A DNA stretch of 64,000 nucleotides from JAAFHB01 sp942493325 (GTDB lineage Bacteria > Bacteroidota > Bacteroidia > Bacteroidales > Prolixibacteraceae), in assembly GCA_942493325.1 (NCBI GenBank), contig OW818689.1, positions 2,046,001-2,110,000 on the forward strand. The letters are read 5' to 3'. The notes beneath the pieces are model-generated. The model did no database searches and was not told the origin of the DNA. It saw nothing but the letters and a program-made list of their open reading frames with translations. Positions within the stretch are counted from its first letter, which is position 1. Every line of letters begins with the position of its first letter. The translations under genes were made by a program, and so were the position numbers. Positions 35,674 through 44,862 of the stretch are shown here, one piece after another.

Positions 35674-37842
35674 ATGATCTCAAATGTAAATCGTCGTCAA
35701 TTTTTATCAACCATTGGAATTGGAATTGCTGCATCACAGGCTATACCCTTATATGCTTCTGTCTCAAATGTGTCAACAACCAAATCCGGGTTATCTGGAT
35801 TAGCGCCTATATATTGGGTAGATTCCAGATTTGCGAAATTTCCTTTAGGGCCATGGCGGAAAGTTCATCTTGATTTTCATAACTCAAAATTCATATCCAA
35901 AATAGGAGCGAAATTTAATGCCGAACAGTGGGGCAACCAATTGGTCGCCGGTAATGTTGACAGTATTGTGGTATTTGCTAAAGATATGCATGGGTACTTT
36001 TATTACCCCAGCAAATATGGACCAGTTCATCCTGGACTTTCATTCGATTTGCTTGGAGAACAAGTTAAAGCCTGTCGAAAGCGGAACATTTCCGTTTATG
36101 CTTACTATTGTACTGCCTGGGACAATTATCTGGCTGACATCCATCCTGAATGGAATATGATCAAACCCGATGGATCTGATTACCTGCCTAAAGCAGGCCA
36201 GACTCCTGGATGGACTGCATTATGTCTTGGTAATAAGAATTTTGTCGACCTGATGGCCGAACATATCAAAGAGTTTGTTTCGAATTACGAACTTGACGGA
36301 GCCTGGCTAGACATGGCAGAACCAATTGCCGCCGAATGTTATTGTAAAGAATGCTTGCGCCAGATTACATCTTTAGGTAAAGATCCTTTTAATAAGGAAG
36401 ATCAACGAGATCATCAGAACAAAAATTTTCTCAATTTTCACCATCGGATGAATGAGCTTGTTCATTCTGTTCGTCCGGGTTGTCATATCGATTTTAACGA
36501 TATTGGGTTAGGTATGGTTAGTGAAAGAGCTAAATTCCTTGACAATATTGATATCGAAGCCTTGCCGACAGGAGGTTGGGGATATTTTTATGCACCGGCA
36601 CAAATCCGCTATCAGCGTAATTTCGGACTTCCTGTTTACGGTATGACGGGTCGTTTTGTCTCTTCATGGGCTGATTTTGGAGGATTGAAGCTACCTCAAC
36701 AGTTGGATGTCGAATTAGCCAGTCTGGTTGCAAACGCTGCCCGGTGTGATGTTGGGGATCAGATGCCCCCTGATGGACAGTTAGATGCAGCAGTTTATCA
36801 TGTTCTTGGAAAATCGTTTGGTCGGATCAAAAAATTAGAGCCATGGTTGAATCAGGCTGCTCCTGTAATTGAAGCTGCCTTGATGATCGCGGATGTTTCG
36901 ATGGTAAAATTGGACCAACCCTATATTTTAGGATTGGTGAAGTTGATGTTGGAGTGTCACCTTCAATTTGATTTGGTTGAGCCTGGTCAGGAATGGGAGC
37001 ATTACAAACTTGTTGTGATTCCGGACGAATTGATGCCCGATGGTAAAACTGTTGAAAAGTTACATCGATTTGTTGAAAATGGTGGCTCCCTGATAGTTTG
37101 TCACAACGGTGGCCGACATGCTGAAACCAAACAATCGTGGCTTGAAAGATATGGTCTTAATTACAGTGTTCAATCAACATTTAGTCCGGCATACTTTGTT
37201 GTAGATGACAATTTTGTTAAAGATATGCCTGGATATGCATATGCACTTTATGATGGTGCTTCTCAATGGAAGGCGCATCCACCTGCAAAATCGTTGGCGC
37301 AACTTGGTGAACCACTCTTTCAACGTAATGCAGCCCATTATACCAGTCATAAACATTCACCTTTCGACCATGTTACTGAATATTCGGTACTGGCGACAAG
37401 CGGTAAAGTGGGACTGATTGGTTTTCCCATTGGTAAAAGTTATTATAACAAGGGTTATTGGATTTATCGCATTGCTTTTGAACGTTTGGTGAATGAGCTT
37501 ATTCCGCAAAAACTAGTTGAAACGAATGCTTCACTTTCAACCGAAATAACAGTAACCTTTCAGGAATTAAATCAACATTTAAATCGACCACAAAGATATA
37601 TGGTTCATATCATCAATTGGTCGCCGACGCGTAAAACACCGCTTTATAACGAGGTTCATGAGGATCCGGTTGCACTAACTGATATTCAGGTTAAATTGAA
37701 TATCCCGCTTAAAAATGTAACTGTAAAAATGATGAGTACAAGCGAAAGACTCAGCCATCAATATGTTGGAAATGGAATTGAAGTGACCATTCCTCGTATT
37801 TTAATCCATGAAATTGTATGTTTTGAGTATTTACAAAATTAA
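35674..37842 (+). CDS. GHL6-like putative glycoside hydrolase with trimerisation-type domain, Tat signal
   Basis: A 722-residue protein starting with a twin-arginine leader (NRRQFLSTIGIGIAASQA). The TIM barrel (about 45-390) resembles the hypothetical glycosyl hydrolase 6 group: GYFYYPSKYGPVHPGL, NISVYAYYCTAWDNYLADIHPEW and ELDGAWLDMAEPI, with a CYCKECLRQI four-residue Cys segment. A beta-galactosidase-trimerisation-like (class I glutamine amidotransferase-like) domain follows (DLVEPGQEWEHYKLVVIPDE, VENGGSLIVCHNGG), with a C-terminal beta-domain. Related barrels have been linked to alpha-L-fucosidase-like activity, but the family is not firmly characterised. A distant relative is encoded at 57816-59837. 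Confidence 0.75.
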   Translation: MISNVNRRQFLSTIGIGIAASQAIPLYASVSNVSTTKSGLSGLAPIYWVDSRFAKFPLGPWRKVHLDFHNSKFISKIGAKFNAEQWGNQLVAGNVDSIVVFAKDMHGYFYYPSKYGPVHPGLSFDLLGEQVKACRKRNISVYAYYCTAWDNYLADIHPEWNMIKPDGSDYLPKAGQTPGWTALCLGNKNFVDLMAEHIKEFVSNYELDGAWLDMAEPIAAECYCKECLRQITSLGKDPFNKEDQRDHQNKNFLNFHHRMNELVHSVRPGCHIDFNDIGLGMVSERAKFLDNIDIEALPTGGWGYFYAPAQIRYQRNFGLPVYGMTGRFVSSWADFGGLKLPQQLDVELASLVANAARCDVGDQMPPDGQLDAAVYHVLGKSFGRIKKLEPWLNQAAPVIEAALMIADVSMVKLDQPYILGLVKLMLECHLQFDLVEPGQEWEHYKLVVIPDELMPDGKTVEKLHRFVENGGSLIVCHNGGRHAETKQSWLERYGLNYSVQSTFSPAYFVVDDNFVKDMPGYAYALYDGASQWKAHPPAKSLAQLGEPLFQRNAAHYTSHKHSPFDHVTEYSVLATSGKVGLIGFPIGKSYYNKGYWIYRIAFERLVNELIPQKLVETNASLSTEITVTFQELNQHLNRPQRYMVHIINWSPTRKTPLYNEVHEDPVALTDIQVKLNIPLKNVTVKMMSTSERLSHQYVGNGIEVTIPRILIHEIVCFEYLQN

Positions 37843-37856
37843 ATCTCCAGGCTTGT

Positions 37857-38891
37857 ATGAACCATAAAGATCGTTTTTTCAACACCATTCAACATCAGCC
37901 GGTTGACCGGCCTGCTTCCTGGTTGGGTTTGCCCGTACGAACTGCAGAACCGGCATTGCTGAAATACTTTAGAGTAAACAGTATCGATCAGCTTCGAATA
38001 GAAATTGATGATGATATTTATCCCATTGAAGTTCCGTACAATTATCCGCCATCAAATCATATTGCCTGTGCATTCAATTTTGCCAAGACAAGTCACCTTG
38101 GCATTCCTGATGAACGAACACTTACGGCACCTGGATTTTTTGAGGATTATTCAGAGGTGTCGGATGTGGAAAAATTTGCCTGGCCCGATCCATCTAAATA
38201 TCTCGACCGGGAAGAGTCGCGAAGACGGGTTGCTTCTGCTCCTGCCGATTGTCTCAAAATGGGGATACTTTGGAGTGCTCATTTTCAGGATGCCTGTTCA
38301 GCTTTTGGCATGGAACAAGCCCTGATAGTTATGCTGACCAATCCTGACATGTTTCGTGCAGTGATTGAACGAATTACAAATTTCTATTTGAAAGCCAACG
38401 AAATATTTTACGAATCGACTAAAGGCATTCTCGATGCAGTGCTGATTGGGAATGATTTTGGCAGTCAGACTGGTTTAATGGTTGATCCGAATAGTTTGCG
38501 CGAATTTGTATTCCCCGGTACAAAGAAGCTGATCGATCAGGCAAAAAGTTATGGACTTACCGTAATGCATCATTCCTGTGGTTCAATATTCCCGATTATT
38601 CAGGATTTAGCCGATTTGGGCGCAGATATCATCCATCCTATTCAGGCATTGGCCAGTGAAATGGATGCTTACAATCTGAAGCGGCATTTTGCAGGGAAAG
38701 TTGCTTTCTGTGGTGGCATCGATGCACAAAACCTCCTGGTTAACGGTGCACCGGAGGAGGTGGCAAAAAAGGTGATCGAATTAAAGGAATTGTTTCCAAC
38801 AGGATTAATCATCTCTCCAAGTCATGAAGCTATATTGCCTGATATTTCCCCGGCCAACATCGAAGCTATGTTTAATGCATTAAAACAATAA
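37857..38891 (+). CDS. URO-D/MtaA-superfamily protein
   Basis: A 344-residue cytosolic TIM-barrel protein of the uroporphyrinogen decarboxylase superfamily. It has NTIQHQPVDRPASWLG at the start, the HxCG motif (MHHSCGS, residues 239-242) used for zinc in the MtaA/CmuA methyltransferase branch, and IISPSHEAI at 318-326. In that last segment the third zinc Cys of MtaA is replaced by Ser. The context (14 nt after a glycosidase, 2 nt before a sugar symporter) rules out a heme-biosynthesis role. Corrinoid- or CoM-linked methyl transfer is possible, yet no corrinoid protein is present in the window. Many such genes sit in carbohydrate clusters of Bacteroidota and Verrucomicrobiota without known function. 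Confidence 0.85.
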   Translation: MNHKDRFFNTIQHQPVDRPASWLGLPVRTAEPALLKYFRVNSIDQLRIEIDDDIYPIEVPYNYPPSNHIACAFNFAKTSHLGIPDERTLTAPGFFEDYSEVSDVEKFAWPDPSKYLDREESRRRVASAPADCLKMGILWSAHFQDACSAFGMEQALIVMLTNPDMFRAVIERITNFYLKANEIFYESTKGILDAVLIGNDFGSQTGLMVDPNSLREFVFPGTKKLIDQAKSYGLTVMHHSCGSIFPIIQDLADLGADIIHPIQALASEMDAYNLKRHFAGKVAFCGGIDAQNLLVNGAPEEVAKKVIELKELFPTGLIISPSHEAILPDISPANIEAMFNALKQ

Positions 38892-38893
38892 AA

Positions 38894-39964
38894 ATGATCA
38901 TTTCAAATCCCCTTCTTGGTACAGGACTTCACGCAATTGGAGGCGCATCAGCTGCAAGCTGTTATTTACCCAACACGTTAACCCGAAAGTGGTCATGGGG
39001 TACTTTCTGGCTGGTTCAGTCACTTTTTGCATGGGTAATTATGCCCCTTATTGTAGGTTGGTTAACTGTTCCTGAATTTTTTACTATTTTGCTTGAAGCC
39101 CCGTCAAAGCCATTTTGGGCTGCTTTCCTGTTAGGTGGGATTTACGGTTTTGGAAGTATGTCATTTGGCAAAGCCATTAAGTATATAGGATACTCAATGA
39201 CTTATACACTGGCTATTGGAATTTCGGCGGTTTTAGGTACAATTTTTCCTATGATCATCTTTGGCGGCTTAGGTAGCTTTTTCTTAAAACCTGGCGGCAA
39301 CATTGTCCTGGCAGGAATGATACTTTCCTTATTTGGAGTAATTCTATGCGGTTGGGCCGGTTTTAAGAAGGAGAAGGATTTGAATGCTGCGCATATTGGA
39401 AAGGCGGGATTTAATATGACAGTCGGCCTGCTACTTACCATTGTTGCAGGAGTACTCTCAGGAGTTTTTAATCTTTCTCTCGAATATGGTCAGCCAATTG
39501 CCGATATCGCCGCTCAAAACGGGGCAGGGAATTTCCAGGGAAATGCCAAAATGATTATTTCTACATCGGGATGTTTTGTGGTCAACTTTATTTGGTTTAT
39601 CATAGCTGGTATCAGGCAAGATACATTAAAGGAGTTTATTCCCCAAACAAGGCTGCCAGGAAAAGTGATATTACGAAACTGGATTTGGTCAGCCCTGGCA
39701 GGAACACTTTGGTGTTCACAATTTTTCTTTTACGGCCTGGGGCACGTGAAAATGGGCAACTTTCAGTTTGCCAGCTGGGTACTGCACATGTCGATGCTGA
39801 TCTTCTTTAGCTATATCGTAGGGGTATTGATGAAAGAATGGAAAAACGTTAAACCTAATACAAATATCGTTTTAATTATTGGTTTGATAATACTTATTGC
39901 TTCATTTTGCATTATCGGTTACGGAAGTTATATAGGGGAACAGCTAATCATTAACACTAATTGA
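38894..39964 (+). CDS. RhaT-family sugar:proton symporter
   Basis: A 356-residue membrane protein with about ten helices that matches the L-rhamnose/H+ symporter RhaT along its length (HAIGGASAASCYLPNTLTRKWSWGTFW, GIYGFGSMSFGKAIKYIGYSM, GTLWCSQFFFYGLGHVKMGN, SWVLHMSMLIFFSYIVGVLMKEW). It starts 2 nt after the URO-D-like gene. Together with the FucP-like protein this gives two different proton symporters for 6-deoxyhexoses in one operon. Its substrate may be L-rhamnose, L-fucose or a derivative; no rhamnose catabolic gene is nearby. Confidence 0.9.
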   Translation: MIISNPLLGTGLHAIGGASAASCYLPNTLTRKWSWGTFWLVQSLFAWVIMPLIVGWLTVPEFFTILLEAPSKPFWAAFLLGGIYGFGSMSFGKAIKYIGYSMTYTLAIGISAVLGTIFPMIIFGGLGSFFLKPGGNIVLAGMILSLFGVILCGWAGFKKEKDLNAAHIGKAGFNMTVGLLLTIVAGVLSGVFNLSLEYGQPIADIAAQNGAGNFQGNAKMIISTSGCFVVNFIWFIIAGIRQDTLKEFIPQTRLPGKVILRNWIWSALAGTLWCSQFFFYGLGHVKMGNFQFASWVLHMSMLIFFSYIVGVLMKEWKNVKPNTNIVLIIGLIILIASFCIIGYGSYIGEQLIINTN

Positions 39965-40008
39965 GTAAGTCAGGAAAGAGTATTAATTCATCGTAAATTA
40001 TATTAGAA

Positions 40009-41379
40009 ATGAAACGTCGTAATTTTCTTCAATCAATTTCATATAGTTCATTGGCAGTAGGAATTGCATCCACCTATCCAAAAAATACATTTGCAAAAGA
40101 GAAGTCTGAAAATAGTTTTATGGTAAAACCCAAACGTTTTGGCGATGGCCGCGACTGGTTTTTCGAGAAACGATTTGGATTATTCATACATTGGGGAATC
40201 TACTCGGTCGCCGGATGGCACGAGCAGCATATGTACCGCAGGAGTCTCAGCCGGGCAGCGTATACGCCGTTGATGCAGAAGTTCGATCCGGTGAAATTCA
40301 ATCCCGACACATGGCTCAACCTGGCTGAGCAGGCCGGGATGAAGTACATCACATTTACGACGAAACATGTGGACGGGTTCTGCATGTGGGATACGAAACA
40401 GACCGATTATAAAGTCACCTGCACTCCCTATGCAAAGGATACTCTGGCAATGCTTGCCGAGGCTTGTCACAGACGAAAGTTTCCGCTCTGCTTATACTAT
40501 TCACTGGCAGACATGCACCAGCCGAATTACCCGAATGCCGGACGTTCTTATGAGTTGAAGACACCGGAGCCTGGCGACCAACCCGACCTTGTCAGTTACA
40601 TAGCGTTCGTTAAAGCACAGGTCAGGGAGTTATGTACAAATTATGGTACGATCCATGGTTTCTGGTGGGACGCTAACGTCATCAAGCACCACGACCCGTC
40701 CATCAACACGCTGATCCGCCAGCTCCAGCCCAACGCCGTAATCAATAACCGCGGCTGCGACGATGGTGATTTTGGAACTCCTGAACGTGATTACCAAAAT
40801 GATGATAACATTTCCTTCGAACGTCCGACCGAAGCGTGTCAGGCAGTTGGGATGGAAAGCTGGGGCTACCGGAAAAATGAAGACTATTACAACGACCGTC
40901 ATTTGATCCGCAGCATCGACAAATATCTGGCACGCGATGCCAATTATCTGCTCAATGTCGGGCCCGATCCTCTGGGAGTGATTCCGGAGCAAAGCCAGCA
41001 AATATTAAAAAATATAGGAAAGTGGTATAAGTCGGTGCGTGAGTCCCTCGAACAAGTTGAGCCTGCATCGACACTTACTTCAAATAAAAATGTGATGCTT
41101 ACCAAAAAGGGAAATACGCTATACATTCATTTGAACAAAGACCCTGAAGGCAATGTGATTAAATTGAGGCCGTTTACTGCGGCGCCGCAAAGTGCGATAT
41201 TGCTCAATACCGGGCAAAAATTAGCTTTCGAACTTGAATTGGCACCACAGGATCACTTGGAACAACAATCTTATCTTCGCCTTATTAACTTACCGACGAA
41301 TGAATTGTCTAACAGTGTTTTGGTAATAAAACTTGAATTTGACCGCCCACCGGAAGAGTATGTTCACTCAGTTTCATAA
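40009..41379 (+). CDS. GH29 alpha-L-fucosidase, Tat-exported
   Basis: A 456-residue GH29 enzyme with a twin-arginine leader (MKRRNFLQSISYSSLAVG). It has FGLFIHWGIYSVAGW with the conserved His, FTTKHVDGFCMWDTKQTDYK, Asp221 as probable nucleophile in GTIHGFWWDANVI, and LLNVGPDPLGVIPE near the end of the barrel. A short beta-domain follows. Base composition changes inside the gene: about 40170-41040 is visibly richer in G+C than the 5' end, the 3' end and the neighbours, which suggests recombination with a foreign copy. It is the last gene of the GRE operon, 44 nt after the symporter. Confidence 0.95.
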   Translation: MKRRNFLQSISYSSLAVGIASTYPKNTFAKEKSENSFMVKPKRFGDGRDWFFEKRFGLFIHWGIYSVAGWHEQHMYRRSLSRAAYTPLMQKFDPVKFNPDTWLNLAEQAGMKYITFTTKHVDGFCMWDTKQTDYKVTCTPYAKDTLAMLAEACHRRKFPLCLYYSLADMHQPNYPNAGRSYELKTPEPGDQPDLVSYIAFVKAQVRELCTNYGTIHGFWWDANVIKHHDPSINTLIRQLQPNAVINNRGCDDGDFGTPERDYQNDDNISFERPTEACQAVGMESWGYRKNEDYYNDRHLIRSIDKYLARDANYLLNVGPDPLGVIPEQSQQILKNIGKWYKSVRESLEQVEPASTLTSNKNVMLTKKGNTLYIHLNKDPEGNVIKLRPFTAAPQSAILLNTGQKLAFELELAPQDHLEQQSYLRLINLPTNELSNSVLVIKLEFDRPPEEYVHSVS

Positions 41380-41477
41380 CCGGAAGAGATAAAAGATACA
41401 AAGTTTAAATAAGATAAATAGAAATTGTCTTTTTATACTACTTTTAAAAAATCTTCAAAAGAACAAATTTACCAACA

Positions 41478-42974
41478 ATGAGTATTTTTATGACCATCAG
41501 ACATTATCACTTTATTTTATTCGTGCTTCTTATTATATATAGTTGTAATAATTTCCCTAATCAAAAATATATCTCTACTGGAAGAGTTCCTGTTTTAGAA
41601 CCCGATTATTCTGACATTATTATCCCGCCTAATATTGCACCTATGAACTTCTTAATTAAAGAAATTGGTTCCGGATATTCTGCTAGTTTTTTGATCGGAT
41701 CTGAAACTATCCTGAAAATTAGTTCTAAGAATGGTAAAATTCAGATTCCCGAAAGAAAATGGAGAGAAATGCTCATGAATAATAAAGGTAAAGATCTCAA
41801 TGTTGACATCTATATTAAAGACAATACTGGTAAATGGTCAAAGTTTCAGACCATCACGAATAAAATTGCAAAAGAACAAATAGATGAATATGTATTTTAC
41901 CGGCTACTCTACCCGGGATATGAAAGTTGGGCAGAATTAAGTATAAAAGAACGCAACCTCGAAAACTTCGGAGAACGTTCGCTAATTGAAAATAGTGTTG
42001 CCGATGATAATTGTGTGAACTGCCATGCTTTTAACAATGGAAGAACAGATGATTTTCTTTTCCACATAAGGGGTAGCCTGGGAGGAACCTATTTTTATTC
42101 CGGAGGTGAATTCACAAAGGTAAACCTTAAAACTAAAGAAATGAAGAATGGGGCTGTTTATCCCCGCTGGCATCCTTCTGGCAAATTTGTCGCATTTTCA
42201 TCGAATAAAATAGTCCAACGCTTTCACTCTGCTGACAACAAAAATATTGAAGTAAGCGATTTGGAATCATCCTTAGTTCTTTATGATGTTGAAAAAAATG
42301 AAATTATGGATATTACTGTAACAGGTAAGGAAAACAACATGGATACTTACGCCGAGTGGTCACCAGATGGAAATCGACTTTTCTTCTGTAGAGCCATTCA
42401 AATAGACAAGGTATTTGATTACAAACAGATAAAATACAATCTTTACAGCGTAGATTTTGATCCCGAGAAACAGAAATTCGGAGAACCAAGACTTGTTTTT
42501 GACGCAATGGAAATTAATAAAAGCATTTCATTCCCCAGAATATCTCCTGATGGAAAGTTTCTTGTTCTTACCATGGCAGATTACGGATGTTTTCCTATTT
42601 GGCACAAAGAGGCTGATCTTTACCTGATCGATCTCGAAAATCTTGAAACTGAACGCCTAAAACTCAATAGCGATTTTACTGAAAGTTATCATTCATGGTC
42701 CTCAAATGGAAAATGGTTAATATTTAGCAGTAAAAGAATGGATGGACTAACTGCCAGCCCTTTTATCTCGTATATTGACGAGTATGGAAACTCTGGTAAA
42801 CCGTTTATTCTGCCACAAAATGATCCGGAGTTTTACCAGCGACATCTGAGAAGTTTTAATATTCCTGAGTTTTCAACTTTTAAGATTGATATGAATCCGG
42901 GTGACATGCAGAGACTTGCTAAAAGTATTGGATCCCAGGCTAATTGGCGTAAAGCAGATAATATTTATCATTGA
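41478..42974 (+). CDS. c-heme-motif TolB/PD40 beta-propeller lipoprotein
   Basis: A 498-residue protein (or from Met5) with a lipoprotein signal (LLIIYSC, Cys23). After an N-terminal domain comes one cytochrome-c-type motif CVNCH (179-183). A TolB-like PD40 propeller follows, with repeated WHPSGKFVAFSSNK, WSPDGNRLFFCR, ISPDGKFLVLTM and WSSNGKWLIFSSK units. The protein is probably periplasmic or outer-membrane-attached and heme-bearing. It lies 10 nt before a DUF6057-like membrane protein gene with which it probably works. The role is unknown; redox or sensing functions are guesses. DNA here is more AT-rich than the flanking operons. Confidence 0.8.
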   Translation: MSIFMTIRHYHFILFVLLIIYSCNNFPNQKYISTGRVPVLEPDYSDIIIPPNIAPMNFLIKEIGSGYSASFLIGSETILKISSKNGKIQIPERKWREMLMNNKGKDLNVDIYIKDNTGKWSKFQTITNKIAKEQIDEYVFYRLLYPGYESWAELSIKERNLENFGERSLIENSVADDNCVNCHAFNNGRTDDFLFHIRGSLGGTYFYSGGEFTKVNLKTKEMKNGAVYPRWHPSGKFVAFSSNKIVQRFHSADNKNIEVSDLESSLVLYDVEKNEIMDITVTGKENNMDTYAEWSPDGNRLFFCRAIQIDKVFDYKQIKYNLYSVDFDPEKQKFGEPRLVFDAMEINKSISFPRISPDGKFLVLTMADYGCFPIWHKEADLYLIDLENLETERLKLNSDFTESYHSWSSNGKWLIFSSKRMDGLTASPFISYIDEYGNSGKPFILPQNDPEFYQRHLRSFNIPEFSTFKIDMNPGDMQRLAKSIGSQANWRKADNIYH

Positions 42975-42984
42975 TTTTATTGTA

Positions 42985-44760
42985 ATGACTAAATCTAACC
43001 TGAAAAAAAAAATTCCTTCTTCGAGTCTTGCTCAGTGGATATTCTTTCTTTTAATATTTATTTATTTTGTTTTTTTTGCAGATTACATATTCTTCTATCA
43101 GGAAAAAACATCCCTGTTTATCTTTTCTTTTGACTTCCTAAAAGAGAGTCTCCACCAACCTGGTGGACTTTTATTGTATGTTTCAAAATTTATGACTTCA
43201 TTTTTTTATTATCCAACTTTAGGTGCAATAATAGTTTCTTCAGTGATTTCCCTATCAATAAAGTTTATCTCCGGAATTATTTGTTTTCTGACCGGCAAAA
43301 AGTTCATAATACTTCCATTTATAATTGGATCAGTTCTTTTTTATCAGCAAACAAATTACCAATTTGCCCTTTATAATAACCTTGGATTATTACTTCAACT
43401 GTGTCTTTTTTTTGTAACAATAAAATATACTACAATAATCAAAGGATGGATACCTTTCATTATTGTCCCTTTTTGGTACTTTGCAACAGGAGGCTTTTCA
43501 TGGGTTTACTCTCTGATGTTTGCTATGTACCTTATCTTCAATAAAGATAAATGCGAATGTATAAAAGTTTCAGCGTTTATGATTCTCGGCCTTTTAATTA
43601 TTTTCATTTCAAAAGAGTATCTTTTTTACCAGACAGTTGAAACTTTACTTTTCTTTCCCTTTTCACAAAATGATACCAGTTCACAAAAGATTGTTTTCCT
43701 TGCTTTAGCAGGCACTATTTCTCTTTTGCCAATATTATCTAAGATTAATTTGAAACTGCCCTACACGAAGAAAGCTTCTGAATTTCTTGTCGGCATTACA
43801 ACGATATTTATTCCTTTTATTGTCATTTTATTTATTGGCTTTCAACAATTTGACAAAAAATACCACCAATATTTTCGTGTTGAAAGGTTGTTTTATGAGA
43901 AAAAATATGATGAGTTAATAGAATACAACATCACAAATCCAACATTAAATTCTATGACCATCTTTTTAAATAATATCGCGCTCTTTGAAACAGGTCAGTT
44001 AAATAATATGCTCTTCCATTTTCCTCAAAATCCAGATGGGCGTACCCTTTTTCTCAAATGGGATATGAATGTTGAGAATCTTCGTCTTGGTGGTTATTTT
44101 TACTTTGCGATAGGGATGACAAATGAAGCACATCGTTGGGCATATGAGAATATGGTAATAAGAGGACATACACCTGAAGGATTGCAAATGCTTATTAAAA
44201 CAGACCTTATTAATGGTAATTTCCAAATGGCTGGAAAGTATATTGCACTTTTAAAGAAAACACTTTTTTACAGGAATGAAGCCAAACAGTATGAATTAAT
44301 GCTTCTTAAAAAGAATGCTGTTGAATCAAATCAAGAACTTAAAGAAAAACGTCAAATCAGAGTAAAATCAGATTTTTTTATCATACCTGAAGATCCTTTC
44401 TTTAATCTTGAAAAAATGCTTGAAGGTGATACAATGAATATACATGCATTTGAGTATAAATTAGCTTTTCTTTTACTTAAAAAAGATTCTAAGAGTATTA
44501 TGGCTGTACTTCCGAAACTTGAGGGTTATGGATTTAAAAAAATGCCTGTTCACATTGAGGAGGCATTCGTTGCATACAAATTATTGAAAATTGGACGTTT
44601 GCCAAAATTAGAAAATCTTACAACCGATCCAAAAACTGAACTCAAATTTAAGCAGTTTATTCAGGAAATGCAATTCTATGGTAATAACCTTAAATTAGCA
44701 AAGCCTGCATTGAGAGAAAAATTTGGAAATACGTTTTGGTTTTACGCGTTTTACCAATAA
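42985..44760 (+). CDS. DUF6057-like polytopic membrane protein
   Basis: The open frame extends upstream into the previous gene, but ATG 42985 (MTKSNLKKKIPSS), 10 nt after the upstream stop, is the natural start and gives 591 residues. About ten hydrophobic helices fill the first 330 residues (WIFFLLIFIYFVFFADYIFF, YPTLGAIIVSSVISL and others). The C-terminal 270 residues are soluble and helical (ENITNPTLN-like, YFYFAIGMTNEAHRWAYENMV), resembling TPR repeats. Paired beta-propeller plus this membrane protein recurs in Bacteroidota by my recollection; no function is known. The coding DNA is strongly AT-rich. Confidence 0.75.
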   Translation: MTKSNLKKKIPSSSLAQWIFFLLIFIYFVFFADYIFFYQEKTSLFIFSFDFLKESLHQPGGLLLYVSKFMTSFFYYPTLGAIIVSSVISLSIKFISGIICFLTGKKFIILPFIIGSVLFYQQTNYQFALYNNLGLLLQLCLFFVTIKYTTIIKGWIPFIIVPFWYFATGGFSWVYSLMFAMYLIFNKDKCECIKVSAFMILGLLIIFISKEYLFYQTVETLLFFPFSQNDTSSQKIVFLALAGTISLLPILSKINLKLPYTKKASEFLVGITTIFIPFIVILFIGFQQFDKKYHQYFRVERLFYEKKYDELIEYNITNPTLNSMTIFLNNIALFETGQLNNMLFHFPQNPDGRTLFLKWDMNVENLRLGGYFYFAIGMTNEAHRWAYENMVIRGHTPEGLQMLIKTDLINGNFQMAGKYIALLKKTLFYRNEAKQYELMLLKKNAVESNQELKEKRQIRVKSDFFIIPEDPFFNLEKMLEGDTMNIHAFEYKLAFLLLKKDSKSIMAVLPKLEGYGFKKMPVHIEEAFVAYKLLKIGRLPKLENLTTDPKTELKFKQFIQEMQFYGNNLKLAKPALREKFGNTFWFYAFYQ

Positions 44761-44783
44761 ATCATCTCTTAAATTGGTTTCAG

Positions 44784-44813
44784 TTGGAAATCGATATTAA
44801 TTAATTACTTTTG
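44784..44813 (+). promoter_or_regulatory. Promoter retained upstream of the second susC
   Basis: TTGG at 44784-44787 and TACTTTTG at 44806-44813 (18-nt spacer) match the sigma-gene promoter at 18656-18686. After the deletion this housekeeping-type promoter would drive susC2 directly, giving sigma/anti-sigma-independent expression. Confidence 0.55.
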
Positions 44814-44862
44814 ACTTACAAGATCGAACCAAAGTTTAATTTTAACCTCAAGTTATCAAACT

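Noticed and set aside
37857..38891. HemE, heme-biosynthetic uroporphyrinogen decarboxylase
   Set aside because: The HxCG motif and operon context place it in the catabolic or methyltransferase-like branch; no other heme gene is nearby.
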